From: Haberlea rhodopensis
Taxonomy: Eukaryota > Streptophyta > Magnoliopsida > Lamiales > Gesneriaceae
Length of the DNA stretch: 64,000 bases
NCBI GenBank assembly: GCA_907163345.1
Contig: CAJQUN010000021.1
Coordinates: 310,001-374,000 of the forward strand
Direction of reading: 5' to 3'
How positions within the stretch are numbered: position 1 is the first letter of the stretch; the number at the start of each line of letters is the position of its first letter. This document shows, in pieces, positions 10,172 to 21,607 of this stretch. The position numbers and the translations under genes are program-made. The notes under the pieces are model-generated. The model ran no database searches, was not told the origin of the DNA, and worked only from the letters and a program-made list of their open reading frames with translations.

Positions 10172-12597
10172 GAACTACAAGAACGCAGGTATGGAATGCT
10201 TTCGCGTGTATCGTCTGGTCTCTGCAGTATTTTATGGTCCACATATCCTTTTGCCAACAATTTTTTGGTGAATGACTGTATTTTTCAGCCAGACTTCATT
10301 AACTTGCAATTCTTCATTTTTCGTAACATCTTAAATTGATTCTCTTTTCTGCTTTATGAAAATTGTCTTTTAGTATAAATTGCTAGAAACTAAATATTTT
10401 TCAAGCCCCTAAATTCTAGGTATATTTGTCCCTCAAGTAGTTCTGTTATGAATACCCTTCATTGGCCACACAAAAATGTGAAATGGTCTGTAAGTTTGAC
10501 AAATTTCACAACCCAATTCTTTTGAGTTAGTTTCTTGCAGCGACATAATTTTTTTTAGGGGAGCAAAAATAGTAACATAAAAAATGGAAGGCAAAAAAAA
10601 TATTTAGGGGTCAAAATATAATGTTATAGGGTAAACTGCAACTTTTACAAAAAAAAGTATTTAGGATAATAAAAAACAATTTACAGAGGAGAGCACTTGC
10701 GTTAACGTGGCTCCGCCTTTGACTACAGTCCTTATTAAGACATGTCCGTCCGCAATTGACGATGGTAATTGTCACTCGAATTAATGGTAAGTGATAAATT
10801 TAGGCATTGTTTTATTACCCTAAGGGATAGTTACCTCTGAGGTGGGGCTGCCGCATTACTTGGGTTTTTGGAGACATTGAAAACATCGGAAACCAACTCC
10901 GCAATCAGTTGAAAATTGTTTAGACAGAGCCAGCTACACAATTTTGCCTGTTCTTAAAACCTCGCTTCCGAATACTAGCTTTCCATGTCAACTGTTAGCC
11001 CCTCACCTCTATTCTTCCGCCCCTGGACTAAGTTTCCATAACTCATAAACTTCTCTACGGGTCAAGTTCATCTACATGATTGTTTTGATTATGAAGATTC
11101 GTCAATATTGCAATTCTTGATTATGTAAGTACCTTGCGTTGCAGGTTCTACGTTCACTGAGATTGAACTTCTTTAGGCAAAACCATACTTCATATCATGT
11201 GTTTTAATTCACTCTTCAATTTATTTTAATGACATGTATTACTCATATGTACATCCAGAAATAAGAAATGAATTACCATTTAACGAGATTGATCGTCCAA
11301 GAATAGTTAATGGATGTTTGTGACCTGTCATATTTATCTTCATTCCTTTTTAGGTGGTGGGAAAGCAAAGGTCGGCATCCACAATAATATCCACACGAGG
11401 CTTTGGTTGCTTGAAATGCCATACAGACTTATTTTATTTCTTTAGTTACTTTGTGTATATTGTAAATCTGATGTATTGTTATCATATGAATATAAGTGAT
11501 GAAACCTCCATTTAAAGATGCACTTTTGGAGAGTTAACAAAATCGAAGTATATAATTTCGACTGATTTTGCAGAGTTCAGTATGTGGCTTTTGCTTGATA
11601 ATGATCGGGTATTTATAGGGTCAAATTCCGGGAATTACAACTTTACACTTCCCCTACTAACTTGGCCATTATCTTCTCCATTAACTCACTTCAATGACAC
11701 TTCCTTAAATTTCTATAAGCCATGGCATTCTTTGCTATCTTTTTTCTTTTGACCCAAGATAATATATAATAGTGGCGATTTATACCCAAAATAATATATA
11801 TTCTAACTACACAAAACTGTTACCTTTATATATGTATAATTATGTCATGCACCGTCCTTTCTTTTGGTAATGAACCACTATTTCTTTTGTCGGACTACTT
11901 ATTTTATCGATACTTGACAATATGTTGAACATATAAATACTTGTCTTTTGTTTACATTGTAATGCATTAAATTTTTTGATCCTTTTTTTTAGGAATTTAT
12001 CTATGATTTGATTTACTTCGGCTCTGTTTTTGTAGCTAAGATAGATGTTTTGCGTGGGGACTAAATACCTACTTCAAATTTGGTCAGTTTTGATTTTCTA
12101 GGATCGACTCTTTTAAGAATTTCTTACATGTCGAATTGCAAGATTTGGTCTGGGTAGTTTTTGTTTTTCCTTTGTCCTCACATGTCTATCTAACTGTCTG
12201 GAACATGTACGACTCCCTACTTTTAAGGTTAGTTCTATGTTGCCCGACTTAGTTTTTAGCTCGACTTAGTTTTTAGCTCTTTTTGTTTGTTACTTGGTTA
12301 TGAACTTTTCAAAAAATGTTTCGGTGTTGGACGTTGCTTCATGCTACTTTCTTTCATGCTTGTCTCCGGAGCTCTTTAGGATGTATGCAACTATTCCTCT
12401 GTGTGTTTCTTTTGTGCTTGCATATGATACATTTGGAGGTTTATGGTACGAATCTACAGTAAACTATGTTCGGTCTAGGACCATCAAGTCACCACGTTTT
12501 ATGCTTTCATCAACATCTGCTGACTTGCTTGATATATGAATTTTAAATTTTAAAAAATTTGAAATTGGCAATTATATTGTCCAATAAATTTGTCCCT
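10172..12597. other. Gene-less AT-rich stretch
   Basis: About 2.4 kb without a supportable coding region. A short patch at 11354-11450 (after TTTTTAG) could be read as a terminal exon and 3' UTR, but no family is recognisable. Part or all of it may be the interior of the Helitron whose 3' end is at 12632; its 5' end was not found. Confidence 0.4.
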
Positions 12598-12632
12598 GGC
12601 ACCGTGCCTTGCACGGTGCCAAGAAAAACTAG
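12598..12632 (+). mobile_element. Helitron 3' terminus
   Basis: A perfect 10-bp stem, GGCACCGTGC (12598-12607) and GCACGGTGCC (12611-12620), closes a 3-base loop. Eight bases later comes CTAG (12629-12632), followed by T. Hairpin plus CTRR next to a T is the standard end of plant Helitrons, which move by rolling-circle replication. The matching 5' TC end was not located, so the length of the element is unknown. Confidence 0.7.
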
Positions 12633-13527
12633 TATATTATATATATATACACACAATATGCATCCACGAGAAATCCAAAAGGTCGGCTTAATTATTATTA
12701 TTATTACTAGATTAAATTAGATCGGTATATAGAATAGCAATGCATGTGCACGCATTGCTTTTTGCAACAAAAATTAAATTACTTCCTGCGTAGAATCTGA
12801 ACAGACATTCTGGTTTGTGCTTGTCTTTTAAAACTGATGGAGACGAAGCATTAAATGGTATCTTTTTACCGATGGTTGATCTTCTTCATGCATTCAGACT
12901 TTATATTAAGAAGAAAATTTATTACATGCATAGCCGGTGTTATGGTGCATGGACCAGGACCCACACCCGATTCATGCTAGAATTTCGTGTGTTTAGTATA
13001 TATAATTTCATGTAATTTGCATACTCTTTTGGTGCATGTATCGCTCATGATAAATTTTATGATTTTGATAATTCATTATGATTATAAAGTGATAACTTAG
13101 ACTTTTGGAGGGTAATATATTAAATCAGAGAAGTTGTATGGACTAGGTGTAGGCCCCGATCCTTGTACCAAAACTCATATCTATCTTTGTATGTGTGTAT
13201 TGGTATATGGACCGAGACTCACACCTGGTTCATTCAAGAATTTCTCGTACGAGACTTGCAAACGCACATGTACATAATGTTTGCTTATCGCCAAAGTACC
13301 GGAGATTTATTTGCGAGACCTTTCTATGAGGATCAAGAGAAAAAAAAAATGCAATTTCACATTTAATTTTTTTTCTTAAGTGAATCTTAATTATATAGGC
13401 CTTAAAACAATACCAATCATCTTGTACATACACATTTCATAGCATGCAACTAGTGAACAGTCCATATCTCTTCAAGATTTTTGTGTTTGAACACATCAAT
13501 AATTATTTTTGAGGATTAACCACATGT
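12633..13527. other. AT-rich spacer, no gene seen
   Basis: Contains a TA-rich run (12634-12655), an ATT microsatellite (12693-12708) and two diverged copies of a ~40-base motif beginning TGGACC (about 12950 and 13207). Nothing coding could be supported. Confidence 0.45.
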
Positions 13528-14169
13528 TCATGGATTTTTCAACAGTTTGTGGGCAATCATGTAAGATGCATAGGCGTCGACGCAAACTTGCTGAACCAGA
13601 TCCTCATCCAGAATCTTTGACCCCCAATCAGCACCATAACAACAATAGTTACCTATGGTGTTCTTCCTCATGGACAGCCCCGCAACCCCAGCAATTACTT
13701 TCAGGCTAGGCCTTCCTCTATAGCTCATAGGAAACCATGCCTTGGCCAGCAAATGCACATCAACAACTTTACAGTTACATATCAAGTACTCGACTCCATA
13801 TTCACACATTATCTTGTGCCACATCTTCTGTATTTCAACTCCAACAAAAGTAATCACGAAAGAATGGTCGAGCAAATCCCTGATGAAGCACTGCGCAGGA
13901 ATATAATCCATGTGTAGGAGTTGAAGAACCAGGCATTTGGTGTCCACACACAGTTGCAGCGTCGCGATTTTGCTGGTGAATATGGAGTCAGTAGGGTTAC
14001 GGGGAGGGATAAAGTTACATCCCATGCCCATAACTTTGTTTTCGGGTCCACAATTTTGCTCCAAAGATCTCATGATATTTCGCATCCAATTTTCAGCTAC
14101 CGAGGCCTTGTTCGTAGTTGTGGTTTCAATGGTTTTGCCGCAGTATTCAACCAGATGAATAGAATCCAT
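13528..14169 (-). CDS. Werner-type 3'-5' exonuclease-like protein, copy 2, active site degenerate
   Basis: An uninterrupted 213-residue frame starts at the ATG whose first base is 14169 (MDSIHLVEYCGK). A longer open frame exists upstream, but family members begin at about this point. The fold matches WRN-like exonucleases: ATLQLCVDTKCLVLQLLHMD, VGVEIQKMWHKI, GRPSLKVIAGVAGLSM, then a C-terminal CVDAYASYMIAHKLL. The metal-binding residues are eroded. The Exo I position reads MGMGCNF, lacking both the Asp and Glu of DxE; the Exo II acidic residue is replaced; and a Gln stands where the Exo III Tyr is expected. It therefore either has a non-catalytic role or is a decaying paralogue that still keeps its frame. 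No intron was detected. It is the fuller relative of the fragment at 5991-6437. Confidence 0.6.
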   Translation of the reverse strand: MDSIHLVEYCGKTIETTTTNKASVAENWMRNIMRSLEQNCGPENKVMGMGCNFIPPRNPTDSIFTSKIATLQLCVDTKCLVLQLLHMDYIPAQCFIRDLLDHSFVITFVGVEIQKMWHKIMCEYGVEYLICNCKVVDVHLLAKAWFPMSYRGRPSLKVIAGVAGLSMRKNTIGNYCCYGADWGSKILDEDLVQQVCVDAYASYMIAHKLLKNP

Positions 14170-15379
14170 GCATATAATATGTAATCTTCTTCGAAAAAGG
14201 ATATATATAATGATTCTAAGGGCCGAATTCAACTTAAAAGAAGATGGAGTAAACATCTCTCCGTCTGCCTGTCATTAATTTTTTTCCCCTACATCTCACA
14301 TTCAAACTTTTTAAATTTTACCTTATTAAATGGTGTGATCTTTTAAGTTTTATGTTGGATATCATTTATCAGATTAATTGATCCAATAAAATACGACAGA
14401 AGTTGAGAATTTTGAGTAGTTCTACTCCAAAATAGCTTAAAAAACATATAGATTTTTAATGAACTGAATGATTTAAACATGTTCATCAACCAATTCAACA
14501 TATTTTTCATTTCTTCACTTTTACCTCACATATTTTTGAAATTTCAAGGTTTTTTTTTTCTTTTTCAAAACCTTGACTTCTATAAATTATATTACTAATA
14601 AGCCTTATATCTCCGTTTAACTATCTCATATTATATCTACATATTTCTAGTTTGTTTTCTATTCATCTTCTTAACAAGCTAATCCAATCCCACGTTTGGT
14701 ATTCATCTTCTTGATAATCTGATTCCATCCCTCGTTTGGTTTCAAATGAGCCAAAACATATAATGCATTAGGCCATCATTAAGTTCTGTTCCTTAATGAC
14801 TTTCAATCATTTCTTACACTGTAATAAATAAATCTCAAAGTGCTGACAATACAATTCTAGCCTAAAAAAGATGTAGTTTCATTTCGAGTTAATGAGTTGC
14901 ACAAAATTGTGTTTGGCTTTCACTCACAAGCCGATAAAACTGAATCAGAAAATCGATGATAAGGAAAACAAGAGAGCACAGAAAATGAAAAACAGTCAGT
15001 CATAAACAAAATGGCAGATCAAAGGGATACAACATTATTTATTTATTTGAAAATTTAAGGAACGTAACAATTTATTTTAATCATAATTTCAATGATAATA
15101 TTAGTTATTAGCCAACTAACGATCCTGTAAATGACATTTTCAAGAGTATCACGCATGTTAAGACATGATTTGGTTCCCAGGATGATTTTACCATTTTTTG
15201 AATCTTTGAAGATAGTTTGTTTATCCCTGCAAGTGTAAAGAGCATCAAGTTTCATTCACTTAGACGAGGGGGAGAAGAAGGTAAACATGTGTAGATGTAA
15301 ATAGAGAAATGTAGCATATCTTGTCAACTTCAACTAGCTGAGTAAAACAAAAGGCTTCCATGACCGATTAAGCTCTGAG
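14170..15379. other. AT-rich spacer, no gene seen
   Basis: It lies between the upstream side of exonuclease copy 2 and the 3' end of the glutaredoxin gene. The last few hundred bases are likely 3' UTR of the minus-strand glutaredoxin gene. No coding region or RNA gene was seen. Confidence 0.5.
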
Positions 15380-17034
15380 CTAGTTCTCTGATTTCATGGC
15401 ACATACTTGCGATAGCAAAGGCTTGAGTTCGCCTTTTCGGTGTAGCTTGACAGTATCTGCATCAAGAAACAAGGGAATTAGTTAACAAATTTTGAAATTT
15501 CACGTTCACTTTTAGAACCAATAGTAAAATGTTTAGCCGCGATATCTATCAATAGGTGAATAGTCCCTCAGAAGAAGTACCTGTACAGCCGCCAATATGC
15601 CTTCCTCCTGTCAAGAAAATCAATTTTAATGTACATAAAGAAAAGCCTTATGACCTATGCACGTTGAGGTCGAAGTCATACTTCGTGAAAGTGATAGAAA
15701 TTTGATTTGGTGTGTGCTTCTAATGCTTCTTACCTATAAATACATTAGGAACAGTATGTTGTCCAGTAAGCCTTTCTAAAGTTTTCTGTAGTTGTGGTCC
15801 TTGAGGGCCTGAAAATGGGAAAATTAAAAATCCTCGGGTATCAGAAGACCGAGGCATATGATTGAGTATACAAAATGAAATCCTACAAAGAGCGGAACTA
15901 CATAAAATCCTCATTCATAGCTATTTTTAGGCTGTTCCATGGAAAGGAATATCGAAATTGATAACCAGCTAATCTACACAAGCTCGAATCAATCTTCAGA
16001 AAAATCCAAGCATTGCCTTCCAGAAGTGAAATTATACCAGTAAACAGAAATTTTTAAAAGCATAACAGGATATTGAATGCACGGAATGACTCGTCTCAGA
16101 CATACACATACATTAAAAAACGCATATATAGTAAGTTACATGATCGAGATATATGACAGACACTTATATGTCCCTGTTTGGAAAGATTCAGCGAAATTAA
16201 ACTAATAATAACGAAGTCAGGATTAAAATTCTTCAATGAGATTGAGGCCTCTCTACATGGCGGCAAATCCGAGGCCTATACATGTTCAAGAATCACAAAT
16301 AAAACAAACAATTCTTGAATATACACTTCCTAATATCCGCAAGAAAAGTTATCAACACCTTACTATCTTCCATCAATAATCAAATATAAAAGCCAAAAAA
16401 AAAAAAAAGAACACACAAACTAAACTTTATTGATCTAAGTTCTAAGTGCAAGCTATTAACGCCATGTCAAACAAGAACACGGATTTTCAATGAACAAGAA
16501 GCAGAATTCGCTCATAATCGAAATCTCGTGCCAAGTTCGAATAGGAGAGATCAAAATATACCTAATTGGTCCAACTCAACAACAAGTGGCTCCACACCGA
16601 GTCTCTTAAACAAGGATTTCACCTCCAAAGAGTACCTTACACAACCAAATTGAAGATACCCACTTCACATCTTGCAGAAAAGAACATAATCTTGAAATAA
16701 AAGAAGCATGCAATTCCAGGTAGACAAATAAATCCAACAAAGAATAAAACTGCGCACACACTTACGAACACCGAGTTTTGGAGTAAACCACAACTGGGTT
16801 TTCTCCAATTGTCTTTCTCACTGTTTGCTCCAACCGCGATCCGAATGAAGTATAGCACACGACCCGAAACTTGATCGGCCTCTCATTTCTCGATATGGTT
16901 CTGCAAGATTTAGCGATCCTGCTGGCGTAATGATTTGATATGTGATTTGGGACGCGAGAAGACGACGGAGGGGAGAGTGAAATGGATTCGAATCCTCGAA
17001 TTGACAGGGGAATTGCGCCCATCACTGATGCCAT
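15380..17034 (-). CDS. Chloroplast-type glutaredoxin (GRXS12/GRXC5 class), 5 exons
   Basis: Exons on the minus strand are 17034-16766, 16635-16562, 15808-15734, 15607-15581 and 15456-15380. All junctions are GT..AG, phases match, and the sum is 522 bases (173 residues). Residues 1 to about 62 are Ser/Arg-rich, like a plastid transit peptide. The glutaredoxin domain follows: PVVVYSKTRCSYS, LGPQGPQLQKTLERLTG, TVPNVFIG and GRHIGGCTDT. Glutaredoxins use glutathione to reduce mixed disulfides or bind iron-sulfur clusters. The active site reads C89-S-Y-S, the monothiol pattern of GRXS12. The residue before the cysteine is Arg88, where this class normally has Trp. The cis-Pro (TVP) and GG motifs for glutathione binding are intact. 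All exons are in frame, so this should be a working gene. Confidence 0.9.
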
Positions 17035-18598
17035 TGTCGAATAATAACGTTAAACTTGCGTTATGCTTTAAACCTCCCTTTTCAGCTCAGTTTCTCCAAT
17101 CCGCTGTTGGGAAACTTCTCGGCTTAGTCTAATTTTGTTCACACATGTGAAATGTTTTTGGCTAACCGGTGGAAAGCATCCAATATACAGAGGTATATAT
17201 TATAAAGTAATTATCCTGGCTTGAAAATATTCTTATATACATAATTACCTTTAATATTTTGATTTTCTTCAAATTTTCTAAACTCATTTATTTCAACTAA
17301 TTATAATATATCATATTAGTTTAAAGATTTAAAATTATAAAATACAATAATTACATATTTATATTATAATTATATACCATGTAAAAATATACTATATTAT
17401 AAAGGAAGAGAAACATAACTATATTGACATCTTGGTATGTTTTTATGTGTTCTTTCTAAAATACCCTTATATATATACATACTTCCAATATTTTGATTTT
17501 CTTCAAAATATTCTAAAATCATTTATTTCATCTAATTAATAATATATCATATTAGCGTAAAGATTTAGAATTATAAAATACAATAATTACATATTTATAT
17601 TGTTTGCCAGCTAAAGGGTTGATATTGACTCCAAGTTTAGGGTGACCTTCAAATGTAGCCCAATGGCCAATGCAGCGTGTGAACTGTTACTTAAGCCCGA
17701 ATCCATATAAATGAAAAACGAGTGTATTAACTCCACTCGCGAGGCAAAGATCGATGTACAATCCGTGGAATGAGATACTTGAATCTTTTTTAGCAACTTG
17801 TACATTTTATGTCGATTGGGTCGGTTTTTCCGTCATATTTTCTAGCTTTAAAATGACAGACCGTCCTGAATAAAAAATTTAATTTATTTATTATTTGTTC
17901 TAAAAACAGAGTTTATGGTGATCAAGATTTTGAAAATCGGACCAAAATTGTAAAATTTAGAGCAGTTGGGTCAATGAGAATTGGTCCAGTCGGGGTCCTA
18001 AACAACAATGGTAAATGGTCCTAAAATGATAATGATGAAGACTCGGTTGTACTTAGAAACTAATTTATTAGAATTCGTGTGGATCTGATTATGGGCTGGC
18101 CCATTACACCATTTCATGCCCATAACTCAAATCGGATTATGTTGTCGTTGTTTATTAATTGCACATATTTTTAAGTCAAATTTGCCATTTGACAAAAAAT
18201 ATGAGAACTTTTATCTAATCAATAAGATTTTTGATTTTCTTATATATTATTTTAACCCAATAATAGATAGATTGAATCATACAATCTATGATAATAAAAA
18301 GATCTTGACTTCGGTCTTGATTCAACAAAAGGAATATTACATATCTACCAATGGTAGATACACCACAGTACACTACGACTGTTAGCGGCATCAAAAATTT
18401 CAAAAAGAATTTGAAGCATTCAAGACTTTTATATTTGGAGTTTAAAATATCAACTTTATATATATACATATAAATGTTCAGCTCGTGCTTTTATAATATA
18501 CATTGAAAATACACCTATAGGTACGATAGATGTATTTACCATAATAATATAGGTATCATCAAGTAAAAGAGGAGCCCATTACCAAGAAAGATGGGCCA
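17035..18598. other. Promoter side of glutaredoxin and AT-rich spacer
   Basis: The first ~150 bases should hold the 5' UTR and promoter of the minus-strand glutaredoxin gene. The rest is AT-rich, includes Helitron-like debris (see 17188-17605) and has no supportable gene. The last nine bases run into the TAAAACAAG target duplication (18599-18607). Confidence 0.45.
17188..17605 (+). repeat. Helitron-like debris with two direct copies of a ~120-bp segment
   Basis: A motif like ACTATATTATAAAGGAAGAG (17391-17410) matches the 5' ends of the complete small Helitrons at 36141 and 54609. A segment beginning near 17250 and another near 17483 are ~120-bp direct repeats (AATATTTTGATTTTCTTCAA...CAATAATTACATATTTATATT). 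No 3' hairpin with CTRR was found, so these are probably overlapping truncated copies. Confidence 0.5.
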
Positions 18599-18607
18599 TA
18601 AAACAAG

Positions 18608-18725
18608 GGGAAAATTACGGGCCGGTACATTTTGGTGAAACATAATCTATCCTAGTCCAACGAAAAAACATTAGTTGACATAAGTCCATTCTAGGTTGAA
18701 ATGACCATAATAACCCCATGTGGTC
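18608..18725 (+). repeat. Left terminal inverted repeat of the MULE
   Basis: Diverged inverted copy of 34935-35099; the outer 11 bases differ at one position. Just inside, 18719-18757 holds four 9-base tandem units of the form (T/C)GGTCCA(T/C/A)G. Confidence 0.65.
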
Positions 18726-19069
18726 CATGTGGTCCAAGCGGTCCACGCGGTCCATCCAATCTTTAATAAAATTGCATTCTTAGCCCTAGAAAATGTTTAA
18801 AGAACAAAATATGCCACAATATACTATTCATCATCATTTTCATCCTAATATTTAACAAACATAAACATTATATGAACATGAGATCCTTCAGTTTCTGTCA
18901 TCTCGAGATGAATCCCAAGAGCATACTTTTGCAAAGGACTCACGGTTTATATAACGTTCGTCTAATTATAATTCAACCCGATTTGAAGATCATGTTAAAA
19001 ATAAATAAAAGGCCCAACATGCTTCCGTATTACAATAAAATTTTAGCAAACTGAAAATACCATTTTGAC
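18726..19069. other. Interior of the MULE, left arm
   Basis: AT-rich DNA between the left inverted repeat and the virus-derived block. No reading frame of interest. The exact junction with viral DNA is not visible; it is placed where AT-rich sequence gives way to mixed-composition sequence near 19070. Confidence 0.35.
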
Positions 19070-19319
19070 CATAACGGCACCGGGTGAGGTGTGTCGCAAC
19101 TTCCACCAGTCGAAAACTTACTGCCTCTAGACTGTTTTATGAATGGCTCCTCACCATCCAACCTCAGCACACGGGCGAGGTTAGTCTACCAGTTATCCGA
19201 CTCCTTCAGAAACCGCACAGCACAGCCCTAATTCGTTTCCTACCTTAGGGCGTAAGGTATATTCAAGATATAAAAAGGATTTAAAGAAATCTGGGAGATA
19301 GCTGGGCAACAGCCTTATT

Positions 19320-19813
19320 TTTATTCTGGAATACTTATAACATCTATTACATTAAAACGTCTCCTTTTGGGAGGAGACGGACTTGTTTAGCCTCTCATAT
19401 AGATGAGGCTTGACTCAAGAACACATAAACTTAAAACCAACAGAACAATATTACAAACGTTTACAAAAGAAATAAAAGAAAGAAAGATTACCAAGCTACG
19501 AAAGTTGAAATATTACAAAGCTTGGAGACTCTTAATTTATTTCTCAGAAAACTATGGAGAATTTTCGATGTCCTTAGCTTCCTGAATGAGTGCCCTTATA
19601 TAGGCATGAATCCGGACTTCAAATGCGGATTCCAAATCTTGATAATTGTTGAGTGCGCCTGTGAGTGCGCCTTAACTTTCACGTGGTCTGGCATCTTTGT
19701 CCGGTTGTGCCAACTTTTCTCGTGAGTGGTCCATTATTTTTTGTCTGAGTGCGTTTGAACAGTATCCGCACTAACGTCTAATGGTCAACCTCTTTTCCTT
19801 TGTCGGGGAATCT
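19320..19813 (-). promoter_or_regulatory. Viral intergenic region: promoter, leader and poly(A) signals
   Basis: On the minus strand a TATATAAGG box lies at 19602-19594, about 210 bases downstream of the end of the last viral ORF (19814). The leader follows at lower coordinates. AATAAA signals occur at about 19540 and at 19325-19320. A TATA box after the last ORF with a poly(A) signal soon downstream is the arrangement used by plant pararetroviruses to make a terminally redundant genomic RNA. The CACGTG in this region (about 19681) could be a host-factor site. Transcription from this copy is not shown by sequence. Confidence 0.6.
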
Positions 19814-20113
19814 TTACATTAGTGGTTTTTGTGGTCCCCGAGCTTTAGGAAAATGGGCTCTCTTGTCAGCAGGTCTTTTGTCTTTTCCTGCTTCTGATCT
19901 GTCGGGTTTGGATCGGAATCCTTTCCCGAACTCTGGTTCTTTCTGCTCCGGACATGCTAGGCAGATATGATCAATCCATCGGCCAATGTGTGCCATGTTG
20001 CAGAATTTCCGGTAAGTCTCCTTTCCTGCCGGAATCTTGTTCTCCCAAAGAATTCTTCTCTTTGTTTCAAAGAGTTCTTCGGCAAATCTCGTGGAGGTTC
20101 CTGTCATGGAATT
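19814..20113 (-). pseudogene. 3' part of the viral transactivator-like ORF, cut off by copia
   Basis: This is the C-terminal continuation of the ORF interrupted at 28801. It begins at the GAATT target duplication next to the left copia LTR, stays open for about 99 codons and ends at 19814. It contains Cys/His pairs (MAHIGRWIDHICLACPEQKE) and a Lys/Arg-rich tail. It has lost its start codon context and its N-terminal two thirds, so it cannot be translated as the original protein. Confidence 0.65.
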
Positions 20114-21607
20114 TGTTGGGATATGCCCTAAGACAAGTCATTAGATGATTGTTTAAGACATACAATGTTTATGGATTTATGAATGGCAATTCATTATTAT
20201 ATATTATTCTTTTAACTGTGCATTGTGAATTAATATATATGTTAATGTCCTTAGAATAATATTGTATTATTCTTAAAGATGTCCCTAGTCAAGTATTATC
20301 ATGAATAGGGATAATGATAACACGTAGAGACTAGTATATGTTGATCGATGAATTGTTCATTGATATGAGATATCAAATCAACATATGGGTACATGTTAGA
20401 GAACGATGTACTGGACAGACCCACCATGAGAATGCAACATGGATAGTTATATGATCGTCATATGCAATTCTCATAGTGATAATAATGTATGTAATCCTTA
20501 CGACTTGTGATCATCAGAGATCCCAACATAAGGAGTTATGTATCTTGATATCGTCAAACGTTACCCGTAACAGGGTATACTATAAAGGCGACTATTGGAT
20601 ACACTACGAATTATGTAGAGGGATGTTGACTGATCGAGATAGGATTTGTCCCTCCTATATAACAGGAGATGTGTTTGGCCCTTGATCAAGTGAGAACTAA
20701 AATGCATGGCCATGCTCGAATGAGTCGATATGAGACATCGAGCTTATTCGTTTATTCTAGTTCTACTTGGGGATCAAGAAATAAAGATTGGATATATGAG
20801 TATGACTATTCCATGACTCGTGTTCAATCTAAACTCAAAGGACAAAGGGATTAAGTTACATGATTAATATTATCACAAGTTCTAAAGGTTATGTCGAGTC
20901 ATTGACATTCTCGTAATTTGGGTAGCATCGATGTGTTGCTAGATACCGCTCAATGCTTGCGACATAAAATGAGATTTTATGTCACTGCCAACATTACGAG
21001 ATCCTATCGGGTCGCACAAAAGATTAAATCGAGAAGGGAAATTAAATTCATGGGATGAATTAAATAATTAAGAGGAGTCTTAATTAATAATCATAAGGAT
21101 TAATTAAATCATGGGCTTAAGCCCATGAAGCTTTAAGAAAGCCTTTAATTAATTATATAAAAGTGATTACAAGGTGTTTAATTGTAAGATACAATTCATA
21201 ACATAAAAACCTAGCACAAAAGAATCACTCTCGGCCGCTACCATCATCTTGAACTTTCGGCCACTTCATAGCCGAGTAGTTCTTGGTGAGTTTGTGCCAA
21301 TTTGATTGTGAATCAAAGTGTGGTTTTTGGTTCCGGTTTAATATCTTGTCTAGCAACTTGATATTAAACTATCCCTTCACTCGATTTGATCGTGTGGATA
21401 CCGTTGAGGCAAAACCAATCGAGTTTTGCTTAGTGACTCGGAGAAGGCGTAGGACGTGGTGCAGCTCCGTGGATTCGGCTTCAAACACGCTACAAGGGTA
21501 AGACACTTGTAATTCTCTAATCCGATATGAATCCCTATGTATAGATCGCTGGTTTGTAATCCCAAAATTTTATTCCGCTGCGCTGTATGCTCATGGGGTT
21601 ACTTAAA
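20114..21607 (+). repeat. 5' LTR of the copia element
   Basis: 1494 bp. A TATATAAAAG box at 21154-21163 is the likely promoter. The last bases are ACTTAAA where the right LTR has ACTTACA, so the terminal CA has mutated. Short ORFs inside are identical in both LTRs and are not genes. Confidence 0.93.

Noticed and set aside
14170..14256. Longer N-terminus for exonuclease copy 2
   Set aside because: The upstream 29 codons are AT-rich and hydrophobic with no similarity to the family; the Met at 14169 is the better start.
16637..16858. Frame spanning the end of glutaredoxin exon 1 and intron 1
   Set aside because: It is the readthrough of the first intron in another frame; the spliced model explains the locus.
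20476..21565. Short frames in the copia LTRs, repeated at 27669-28758
   Set aside because: They lie in noncoding LTR sequence, are identical only because the LTRs are, and match no protein.
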